A DNA stretch of 64,000 nucleotides from Phlegmacium glaucopus. Lineage: Eukaryota > Basidiomycota > Agaricomycetes > Agaricales > Cortinariaceae. The DNA is taken from assembly GCA_015039465.1 (NCBI GenBank), contig MU129998.1, positions 276,437-340,436 of the forward strand, in the 5' to 3' direction. The notes beneath the pieces were generated by a model. That model had not been told where the DNA came from. It was given only the letters and a program-made list of their open reading frames with translations, and did not search any database. The translations under genes and the position numbers were made by a program. Of this stretch, positions 36,718 through 46,445 are shown piece after piece; the first letter of the stretch is position 1, and the number at the start of each line of letters is the position of its first letter.

Positions 36718-37218
36718 AAGGGGGCCCCGGGATTGGAATCCCGAACCGGGGGTAGGGGGGGGGGAGGGGTCCCCATAGAGTTAAAAAAATTTACTAAAAA
36801 AAGATAAAAGTATATTTTTAATGCCCTGTAGCAACAATTAAATTGCCATACTTGTTGAGATAGACACTGAGCTTCATTTAAAGGCCTCAGGGACACTGTA
36901 GTAGTGGAAGAAATGAAATTTACTGTTCATTTACCAGTAAAAGAAAAATATAAAATATGACACTACAAGGTAATACAATAATCACATGTTGTCCTGAGTG
37001 CAATGAAGAAGCCAACACAGACTGCAGGCTCATTGCTGGCCTTCATGTGTCCATAGATACCTTGTAAATTTTAAAAATATGATATGTTTTTCTTGGAATT
37101 ACCATTTTTGGTCTGACATATCCATATTTGGGCATAAGAGGGGGAGGGGGGTCCCTCCAAATGGCTTAAAAAAATTTACCGACCCCATGTCATTTTTAAG
37201 ATCCTTGGGCCCCCTTGG
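36718..37218. mobile_element. TIR element with 8-bp target-site duplication (CAACCGCC)
   Basis: Ends AAGGGGGCCC and GGGCCCCCTTGG; 12 bp are perfect inverted repeats if the flanking CC is counted (CCAAGGGGGCCC). CAACCGCC flanks it at 36710-36717 and 37219-37226, and the other GRDP copies have one uninterrupted site. An 8-bp duplication fits hAT-type insertion; a 6-bp reading (CAACCG) is possible. Inside, a TTAAAAAAATTTAC motif beside a G-tract is directly repeated near each end. No coding capacity. Confidence 0.8.
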
Positions 37219-37902
37219 CAACCGCCGGATGCGGAGAAAGGTTTAGAGGTGACTCTTCCACCACTAGATGTTATGATGGTACGCGATCGTCAATGAAACA
37301 AAAATTAGTCTCACTGATAATGTTCACAAGGTATGGCATGCTTATATGTTGAATCCTATGTACGTACGCAGATGGTTATTTGATCAAAGACGACCGTTAA
37401 TAGTTTTGGACAAGGTGGTACGCAGAAGACTGCATGAGGATTCCTGCGTGTCAGGTTTTGAAAGATGTTGGAATTCCTTTGGCCAATGCGTTAGTGAGTT
37501 GCCTTGCCCATTTATCACGTTTCAGTTTGAACTCGGATCCTATCTTCTTTAGGATGGCCAGCTACAATCCATTTTGTCAACTCCACCTTCTCAAGGCAGG
37601 CTGGACTTCTGGCTTGCCCAGACGGCCCTTCCCTTCGACCATGTGCAGTCCGCGTATAAATTAATTACCAAGATAATCTATTGTCCACATTGTGATGCTT
37701 CTATCGATGTTGGTTATGATGCCTTCACCTGATTTCTTCTGACACCGTTTCCTAATAGTTACCATTTAGCTATGATGACGCCTGAGGGATCTGGCTACCT
37801 GCAACAGAAGTTCTCAACATCTTGTTCTCAAGGCTGCAGTACGCCAGATATAACTAAGGAGACACTGGCAATATGGAAGATGGCTCAAGACCTGGCTACC
37901 GC

Positions 37903-38432
37903 TAGTCTCTCCTAGCCAGACTTCGATATATGTGATGTGCCCTACGGATCACGATATATGAAGTCTGTTGTTTACCGCGCCCTCCGAACCGTGTCAGAAA
38001 GTTGTTATGTAATCTTCGGACTTTTGAAAATATGGTCGCAGGCGTTTTTCTCAACGAGGAAGAAGTTGTTGGATAAAATTTAGAGAGCAAGACTTTTAAG
38101 ATATCACAATAATCATTGTTGTAAAAATTTAGGGGCTTATGAGCTGATGTGGAAGAGTTAGGCAAATGGGTGAGCAGTTCGAGGCAATCTCAATGATTAT
38201 GTAAGGTACTTTCTTCGTCTGACCCACAGGAACGAAATCGACAACGAGAACTCAGCCGCTCAGGACGAAATTTTCACCCGATATTCTTTAAACTAATTCC
38301 ATATCCCTTGCATATAAAACGTCGCAAAATATCCACCCCGTCGCGTCCACTCGACGCGACGATAATTGAAGCTCCGAAGATTACATAAGAAGTTTCTGAC
38401 ACGGTTTTAGGGGCGCGGTAAAAACAGGACTA
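37903..38432. mobile_element. MULE-type MITE with 9-bp target-site duplication (GGCTACCGC)
   Basis: GGCTACCGC is present at 37894-37902 and 38433-38441; uninterrupted copies have it once. The ends are TAGTC...GACTA, followed by long inverted repeats containing TTTACCGCGCCC, ACCGTGTCAGAAA and TATGTAATCTTCGGA on both sides. A 9-bp duplication is characteristic of Mutator-like elements. The left arm is interrupted by a separate hairpin at 37917-37967. No transposase. Confidence 0.8.
37917..37967. repeat. 51-bp hairpin nested in the left arm of a MITE
   Basis: Arms CAGACTTCGATATATGTGAT and ATCACGATATATGAAGTCTG pair almost perfectly around an 11-nt loop. The right arm of the host element has no equivalent, so this looks like a tiny foldback insertion. 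Confidence 0.7.
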
Positions 38433-39556
38433 GGCTACCGCCAGGTGATTCAACTTCTCTTGCGTAAGCCACTTCAGAGAGTCTCCTTTCATCAGTTTCC
38501 TCATGGATTGATTAGAGGAACATCATTGCGTCATCCTTCTTTCCCAGCTGCTCCTTTTGCCAGAGAATCGATAAAACGGGCAATCCGTAGGAACGCGAAG
38601 TCCGTTCAACCGTCATTTGCTGATATTATCAAATATGCCGAGTTTTCTCTGGAAAAATTGAAGGCTCATATATTAACAAATGAAGTGGGTGATTGGCGTC
38701 GCATGTGTGTCTAGAACTTCTACATGAATTTTGGTCGCTTATGTCTCTTCAGAACTGCACGAATACTGAGTGCCTACAATGATGATAAAGCCTATTCAGT
38801 GGAACTACTAGGTGCTGTAAGTTCGCATCCATCCATCATATGGCTGTGCCTTATACTGACTGTGGCGACTCCAGGTTCTCCGTCAGGGATCATTTGTAAC
38901 AAAAATGTATTGCCTGGGATGGACTGGTCCTGTTTTTTTCGACAGCGTGGGCGATGAGCTTGTGCTCCAGCATGCCATTTCCCGATATCACGCGTTCGTT
39001 TCCTTAATAACTATGAAAATTTATCAAGCCCTTATTAACCAATGTTTGAATTCTTAGCTTCCTAGATCTTATGGCTTCATCTCCTACATCATTATTCGTT
39101 CCTCTACTTTGGACATAGATCTCGCTTGGCACACACACCAGCTCATGTTCGTCAAATATAAGGCTGACTGTACCACATACGTGCGTCGCTTCGTTGACCG
39201 GTGAGCACTTTTTTTTCCGATATGATAGCCGTTTTTCAAGATATCTGATACTCTTCAGTGATGATAAAGTTGAAGGGCTGCGGTTATCTTCAGCATTTGA
39301 CAAGACCTGTGAGGCGTGGCAGGTGAATAAGATATTTCGAATTATCAACCAACTGACATAAAGACGTGCATTTGTTCGGGCTGTGTGGCTCCAGATGTGT
39401 ATTTGATCAATCCCTTTGGATCATGTGGAGTTGGAAGATTTAACCCAGCTGGCTGCGGAGGTGTACAATTTGATCCACAGATCGATGGTTCAGCAGGTGG
39501 TTGTGGAGGAGGCTGCGGAGGTGGTTGTGGAGGCTGCGGAGGCTGCGGAGGCTGAT

Positions 39557-41740
39557 AGAAACATGGGTCAGGGATGTATTATTACAAAGGAGACTTTGAA
39601 CGGGCAAACACCATAGCTTTAACTTGGAAAGAAAACTATTTTGGAAAAAATGCGTAGTGACATGTTGAGCGCCGTCCATGCTCCTTGTCCATGCTCCTTG
39701 TCTAGCTAGTTGACCATGAAACACAGAATCTGAAGTAGCTTGCTTCTTTGAGGATCCAACCAGAGCGATGTTCTCAAATATCAGTGATTCAGACAGGGCT
39801 CTCCGTTAACAAGATATCAAAATGCTAATCCAAAATGACCCCAAGTACGTTAGTAGAAGACCAAGGACATCTGGGTCGTACACCCATCCAACATTGACAT
39901 TTCTGAATCTACTGGGTTCCGTAACCGCAGGAGGGGGCGGGTCGTGTAAATTGATTACTCCAACACACAGCGGATTGGTGACTGAAAGAGTTCCTGGGTA
40001 GCTGAGCACGATGAACAAAGATAGGCTTGCTTTACAATAAAACCCTCCAGAGCCAGAGTATGACAAGTACAGTTGAAGGTGTAAACGAGGAAGGAGACAA
40101 GGATCATCGATCAAGGGCCTTCTTGCACTTGCCATCCCAATCAAAATTTGTCCCTTTTATTCTTGGTCTTGCACCGTCCTCATGAAACGCAAATCCTCAC
40201 CCTCGCCCATTGCACTCCAAGTGGCCGCAGTTGTCGCATCCAAATCCTAACTCGCTTTCAGACGGCGCAGGTTGCACAACCTCATTGGCATCGTGATCTG
40301 AGCGGCAGGCTCGAGCATCGATGCAGCCAGGGACCGACTAGAATAATCCAACGACGCTTTTGATATGATATGAAGGACCACTAGTTGACACTTCCGTCAG
40401 GAGTGAGGCTAGTGAAGAGGGATTCGGCTCTAACATAAGATCGAAGGAATGCTGGTGGAAAGTGCATGCTCTTCGAGTCTTGGGGATAGCTGCACAGCAG
40501 ATGTACGCAGTAAAGAGATCATCGAGTTTCGGTTTGTGTTCACCAGCCACTGGCTCCACTAGTTACGTGCTCTTACTGTTAGTACAGTTGGTGATGGTCG
40601 GGAAATGACTTTCTCGTGCCGGAAACTGGAGATTGAGGGAAGAGCTCGAAAACTGAACCAAATGAGCGGGAGCTTTGAGCTAACCTGATGAAAAAGACAC
40701 TAGGAACAGAAGAAGTTTGACATCGTACTTGTTCTGTAGACCGAACGAAAGGAATAGTAATTGTCGTAAAGTGAATATTGCAAATGAGGTGTAAAACCGG
40801 AGGAAGACGCCAGATAGCAGGGTCTGGTATGATTTTTTTTGTACAGGGCCTGTACAAAAAAAAGGCCCGGGGGACCACCACATTACGAGGGTCGCGGAGT
40901 TTGATTACTATGTTGTTAACCTGAGCTCACATATTCTTTTGCCCCTGCATTGGTAGATACCCGTCCCTGGTCCATTTTTAAAGTTATCGGTAACCTGCAT
41001 TGAAGTGACATAGACATACCGCATCGGCACCGTACCACGCATTTTACCCTGAGCTAATTTGAATAAGCGGAACCGTCAAAGATGTCCGACGTTTCGATAA
41101 TATTAATAATCTAGACGGAGGCCTGGAAGTTCGCAGACGCCATGGAAACCAAGACATTGACAGTTGTACCGCATAACCTACAGCTCCCAGCGACAGCCCG
41201 AAGGGGATTTCTAGATCTTCGCCTTTTTGCTTAGACGGGTTAATACACAAATAATTTGTTCAAGGTCAAGGTTTAATATTTAATGCGTAAATAATTCAGG
41301 CCTACGATGGCTGACCCATGTTCAAATAGAACATCGAGATAGAGGACGATCAACCAAGGCAAAAGTTAGAGGAGAAATAATACAGGTGAAGACAATTAAT
41401 AGTAGAATGAGGAACCGGTGGCGAGTGACGAAAGAACTAAGATATGTCAGGTGTAGAAAGGAATTTAATAGCGCGAACTGTGCAATTCAAGCTTATCTAT
41501 TAAGTTGAAAACTCGCCACATACATAGAGAGAAGGTGAAGATGAGCCTTGAAGATTTTAAAACATGTAAGGACACAAACTAGCGTATTCCACGAAAACAT
41601 ATTGTACAAATTAAGATTTAATTGAGATTTCGACCTCTTCAAGGGTTAGTCAGGCTGGGCGTCCACTCTAAATATTTTCAAGAATTAATAATTGAATTCG
41701 TAGATAGAAATGTAAATGAGTACACACTGAGCAACCAAGT
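39557..41740. other. Intergenic; GRDP 3' flank, then no supported gene
   Basis: 39557-39800 repeats the 3' flank of copies 2 and 3. Beyond that there are only short frames without family signals. A 31-bp palindrome lies at 40833-40863. Confidence 0.4.
40833..40863. repeat. Perfect 31-bp palindrome (T8GTACAGG G CCTGTACA8)
   Basis: Two 15-nt arms are perfect reverse complements around a single G. Possibly a foldback end or bidirectional terminator. It is immediately followed by GGCCCGGGGG. Confidence 0.8.
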
Positions 41741-42723
41741 TCAATTTCCCTCGTCGATAGTCGTTGCCTCAACAGTATGCTCCCATAGTAACCTTTGAGC
41801 ATCTTGTGCTTGAGGAAATCTCGTCAACCCAATATCATCCCCGCTTGCATTCCTTCGATACATGCCTTTCTCAGCATCAAGAAGACCAAAAAGCATGTAT
41901 TCACCACTCTCCTCTGGGGTCATACCGATGAGCCAGATGAGTGGTCTGAGGAGAAATACGATGAAATCCAGGATTGGATTGTTGAAATTGAGTATGCCGG
42001 TGTTGACGCTGCCTGGGTAGACGTGGGTAAACGCAATTTCAGGATCTCTGCGGGCGAATTCCTGAAAAGGGCGAGAGGAAGATGGGTTAAAGACTGGAAT
42101 TTTGAGAAAGAGGGACGACTTACAGCGACCATAATATCATTGTAAGAGATACTTTGTAACATCGCCTTGGTTCCAGCGTATGTTTTTTTTAACCCTAAAT
42201 CATCGAGATCGATTTCGGGACCATTACCAGCTCCAAGGACAGATAAGACGCTAGCAGGCTCGCCTGCTTCCTTGGCTTTACGCAGTAGCGGTAATAAATC
42301 GTTGGTCAAGGCCCAACGAGAATAATACCTCGAAGCCAGTTTCTGATCAATACCTTCTTCTGTTTCCTTTCGTCCCCCCAGTCCTATTACTCCAGCACTG
42401 TGTACGAGGAAATTTATCTTCGGCAGCCGTCCAGATAAGTCTTTAGCCATGGCATGAACATTTTTCATTAGATTCACATCGCAAGAGATGAATTCGTATG
42501 TGGACTCGGAGGTGGTGGACTTGGGGAATGAAGCAATGATGGATTCGGCTGCGGCACGGTTGCGGCCGACTAGAATGATGTGAGCTCTACCATGGACGTA
42601 GCGAGCAAAGACTTGTGCTAGGCCTTGTCCGATACCAGATGTACCTCCGGTAATGAGAATTACTGGAACATAGGATGGAGTGTACGTCGCGTTTGAGTTG
42701 CGTACTACAGATAGAGAAGGCAT
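41741..42723 (-). CDS. Short-chain dehydrogenase/reductase (SDR)
   Basis: Exons 42723-42124 and 42061-41741 with a 62-nt intron (GTAAGT...TTCAG) that joins NDIMVA to EFARRDPEI in frame; about 306 residues. I use ATG 42723, because the open frame upstream lacks an ATG. The Rossmann fold starts at about residue 20 with TGGTSGIG (25-32), followed by LVGRNRAAAE, a CDV, HSAGVI in place of NNAG, a Ser in SVLSVLGAG and the catalytic YAGTK (YxxxK). After the intron come FTHVYPGSVNTGI, the usual PGxVxT, and a hydrophobic FIVFLLRPLIWLIG stretch. It would reduce or oxidise a small alcohol/ketone with NAD(P)(H); the substrate cannot be told. Divergent to the DUF6699 gene at 43232. Confidence 0.9.
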
Positions 42724-43231
42724 GGTATTCAAGAGATAATTTCTTGACACAGTTAGGGGCCATTTTTATTGTGCTACAGTCTGCAGGACACCGCTGCGGA
42801 TCTGCGGATCTGCGCTTGAACGGTGGGCGCTGAACAAGTCCTTTGACTTTGCCTGCGGACAAGCTGCGTGGTTGACATTGGATTGACAATTGGTTGACAA
42901 GGTTTGTAAGCGCCTGTAAGCATTGGTATTGTAATATACAAATTGTATGGAGATGGGTCAGCGGTCGCGCTCAAGTTGGATCGTCACATGACCTTCTTGT
43001 TTCTGTTCGTCGACGGTCGACGTCCTTTGACCTTGTTCTTTGAGTCTTGACGATGGAGACGTTGTGCATCATGCTATTATAATCAAACCAGACCCACCTT
43101 CAAAACCCCGGCTTCCGAATTAAGCAACTGTCCTCGAGGCATGAGTCGGATTTAGTAGAAGGGCAGCCCTTTACACATGGCAGGTTCCAATCGTTTTCTC
43201 TGCTTCATCCATTGAGGTTACCTCTTTCTCC
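42724..43231. promoter_or_regulatory. Divergent intergenic region SDR / DUF6699 gene
   Basis: About 500 bp between two start codons pointing apart. No specific element can be named; a GTCGACGGTCGACG repeat occurs near 43010. Confidence 0.4.
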
Positions 43232-44456
43232 ATGGCTGATACTGAACATCCCAGACCTTCATACCAACATCATGCAGGCTTCTATCGCAAGATCATGCCA
43301 GGAGACGACCTTCAGCCTTGGGAGTGGAGTCCGGTCACTGATCATTCACTACCGATGTCGCCGATGAAGCCTATTTTCGAGTTTTCGAAGGCTTACCCGC
43401 CTGGTCTGAGCGGCCCAATACCATCACCTACTATCATGGTGGTCAAAGTACCCCCCAACTCCGCCAAAAAGAAAGGTTTATGGGCTGCTATTCGCCGATT
43501 CCTGAGATTTGGTGCGTTTTATTTATGGTGTTCTGAAAATTTAAAGGCTTTCTAACTATTTAACGCATAGCTTCTAATTCCCAGAGTCTGGTGGACGCTA
43601 TGCCTGTGCAACAGGGTTGGGGTCTCGACACAGGCTCCCCGCCAGTGTCGAAGGTTCAACCTTGTGAATGGAAACAGTACGGTTACTGGGCTCGGCCTTT
43701 CCTTAATAACGTCGAGTGTCCCAACTCTCGTGAGCATTTCCTCTCCTTAGTTGATGCCCTACTAACACCAAATCAGCCGTCGACAGCGAGAGAAGTGTCA
43801 GTACCCAATACCTCAAAGATATCATCCTCAGCCTGCGAGGTCCCGAGCCGTACGATAAACATCCAGAGTTATGGCTTCCTGGCATTAAACACCGTTGCCT
43901 CCCACCTCGTCCTACTCGTTGGACAGTCCCCGTCCCTGGTGAACCCCTACCATTTCCATGGGAAGTTCAAGTCAACCCCTTGCTGCAGCACATGATTTGG
44001 GGTCCTTCGCCATTATCATGGTACATCGGAGCCGATCCTGACCGTAGCCTTTCCTATGGCCGTACCCGATTCGACATCCCTTGTGCTCAGGCAGATAGAG
44101 CTCAACCAGCTACTTGGCCCTTCCTCACCCATATGCGTTTCAATGCTGTAGCTGGGGATAGTGCTCCAAAGTTTCCGTGGCCCTTCACAGTGTGTAATCC
44201 TCGTGGATTGAAGTGTGGAGATATCTTGTTGGGGATATATACGGAATTTCATAAACCTGTGACGAGGGATGAGAAGATGAGTTGGCCACCGTTGAGACAG
44301 AAAGCGGCGCAAGACGCGCTTGAACTTCGTTGTCGATTGATGGGAGACGAGGATGAGATGCGCCGGTATGATTCGTTGGGTGGTGTGATGTGGTTTAGAG
44401 GTATTGAGCCTACGATTGATGGCGAGGGATGGATGATTTGTCTTGGAACGCATTAA
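43232..44456 (+). CDS. DUF6699 domain protein
   Basis: Exons 43232-43511, 43571-43729 and 43777-44456; both introns (GTGCGT...GCATAG; GTGAGC...CTAAC...CAG) keep frame, giving 372 residues. The N-terminal half is Pro-rich with no known domain. The C-terminal half (from about residue 215) is DUF6699: NPLLQHMIWGPSPLSWYIG, THMRFNAVAG, FTVCNPRGLKCGDILLGIYTEFHKPV, an RYDSLGGVMWFRGIEP segment and a closing WMICLG. Family function is unknown. It is followed in the same direction by another DUF6699-type gene. Confidence 0.85.
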
Positions 44457-45033
44457 GTTATTATTTTTTTCCGTCATGTTTTCCGATACTGTGGTCTCCT
44501 ATCATATCCTCTTCATGTTCTTACAAGTTATACCTACTCATCTGTTGTTTAGTTCCTGTCTCGTTCCATCAGATGCCTGCACCCCACTCCAGCATAATCC
44601 AACTCAGTGTATCGTCATGATCGGTCTGCACCACTATAATTACCATTTTCCGGGTCCGAGGGCCGTTCATTCAAGATTCGAAGACTGCAATAACCACGCT
44701 CCTGATCCTGGGACATCGAAGAAGGTTATCATTTCGGGAAATGCTCCATACTTGGTTCGTAGGCCTATAAGCAAGGAAACATGCGCAGGACCAAGGCCTT
44801 GGTCTTGGCCCTTGGACACGAGACATTAATCTCGCACTAGAACATCGATAAGAGATCCATCTCATTGATAGTCTCAAAAGCTTTTTATTCACACCACGAG
44901 GACGACTTGAGTTTAGCCTTGAATACCGGCAGAGAAGGATCATAAAGTCCGAGTATAAAGGTCAACAGTTCTTCGGATCTACCTGAAGAAGGTTAACCTC
45001 TTGTTCGAGTCATCACCCAACCCTTCCTCCCCT
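44457..45033. other. Intergenic, between two same-strand DUF6699-type genes
   Basis: 3' flank of one gene and 5' flank of the next. No further gene seen; the short frames here have no support. Confidence 0.4.
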
Positions 45034-46445
45034 ATGCGTTTCCCGGGTTGGTTTTCTAATTTTCCTCTCTTCCGAGACCGTCAACAGAGGTCTGACGGAA
45101 ATGAATATCCTGATCCTGCATCGATCCCCGATCAGTGGCGACAATCACAAAGTCAATATCCTGTGTATTTCAGTGCGTTTCTTTTTTTCATTTGGGCTCA
45201 ATTGATGGCAAAAAAAAATCTTACATAGATCCCTCTGGTTATGCTGGCCCTGGACCTTGGCATGGATACACTTACCCATCGCAAGCAAATTGGCGTGCCT
45301 ATCCATCCCAGCCACTCCAAGGCCAATATCGACCGCACCAGCATCAAACTCCGCGTCAACCACAAATGAATCAGGCTGCCCAGCCTTATTTCTATCCTAA
45401 TGATACCAGTAATCCTAATCCCAGTCCTTATCATCCTCAAGGTCGATCACAAGGCAATCATAAGCCAGGATTCGCAGACCCTAATACGCCTTTCAATCGC
45501 TCTCAACCATATCTTACCCCACAATCTGTCCAGCCAAGTGCCCAGCAGGCATGGACGCCGTTTTCGAATGCATCGCACATACCACCATCCCGGGATCAAA
45601 CACAAAAGTCTCAACAGTCTCATCGGAGAGCATCGCTCAACGACCATCGGAGACGCAGTCATTCACAGCGGTCAAACTCAAGGGTACGAGGTGCTAGTAC
45701 ATCACGCGCCACACTGGACCCGGCAGCATCCTCAAACGCCCCACATATACAAAGCAGAATGCTTAATATTGCAATGGTCCACCCTCTCGTTTGTGGACAT
45801 CGTCATAGCTTAATCCCCGATCAAATACCTGAAACGGAAGTAGGCAGGCCAGAAAGGAGTGTATGGGACGGACAAAATTTCAGTTTACCGCAAGGTAGTA
45901 AAAGTCCTATGATGATAGACGCTGTTCAAGTCCGCTCTCTCAGCCTTGATTGGGATATCACACTTCCTCCCTCATTCGCCAAAGAGATTGGACGAGATGG
46001 ACAAATTTTTAATCCGCCGCGACATCTCCACCTTCCTCTAATCAATGCCAAGTTCAGGAGTGAGGTATGCATCAAGACGAGGCAGGATAACCCTCTCACA
46101 AAATGTTTTCTCCGCTGGGGCTGTATAGTCGTTGAATCTAGGGATCCGAATGGTATACCCCCGACGATGAAACAATTCTTATATGATATCTGGGAGTATT
46201 TCCATACGTCATTGACTGAAGAAGAATGTCTCTTCTTTGCAGGAGGTGATTTGGCTAAACTTTATCAGATAGTTGAGAGCCGAGTGGAGAATTATGCGAG
46301 AAAGGGGGAGGACTCGCCTGATATTCGGGAGAGAGGCCCGACGCGTCGTGATGTGCTTTGGGGATATACCCGCTTTGCTGGATTGGAAGTGTGTCCAAGG
46401 TTTGCTGATACGGGAGATTTATTTCTCTACCTTGAACCGTTGTGA
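45034..46445 (+). CDS. DUF6699-like protein with long Pro/Gln/Asn-rich N-terminus
   Basis: Exons 45034-45172 and 45229-46445, with a 56-nt intron (GTGCGT...ACATAG), give 451 residues. Residues about 45-220 are low-complexity (Tyr/Pro/Gln/Ser: GPGPWHGYTYPSQ, HQHQTPRQPQ) with an RRRSHSQRS basic stretch. From about 270 the sequence follows the DUF6699 pattern: VRSLSLDWDITLPP, HLPLINAKF, then PPTMKQFLYDIWEYFHTSLTEEE (the domain's IxDVLxxIYxYF helix), RRDVLWGYTRFAGL and a final LFLYLEPL. Adjacent to the gene at 43232, so probably a diverged tandem pair. Confidence 0.75.

Larger units (their letters stand above)
36385..39556 (+). pseudogene. GRDP-like gene, copy 4, disrupted by two insertions
   Basis: Starts MLVLGTSDSSSPTY at ATG 36385. 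The first exon is open. A 501-bp element (36718-37218) sits in the second exon and a 530-bp element (37903-38432) in the exon encoding the KMAQDLATA-like end. Later exons (HGLIRGTSLRHPS, FADIIKYAEFSLEK, AYNDDKAYSVELL, FFDSVGDELVLQHAISRYHAF) are well preserved. A deletion of roughly 470 nt removes the Lys/Ala linker and joins to GCVAPDVYLINP and a pure Gly/Cys tail (GGCGGGCGGGCGG) ending at 39556. Not functional as it stands. Confidence 0.75.
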
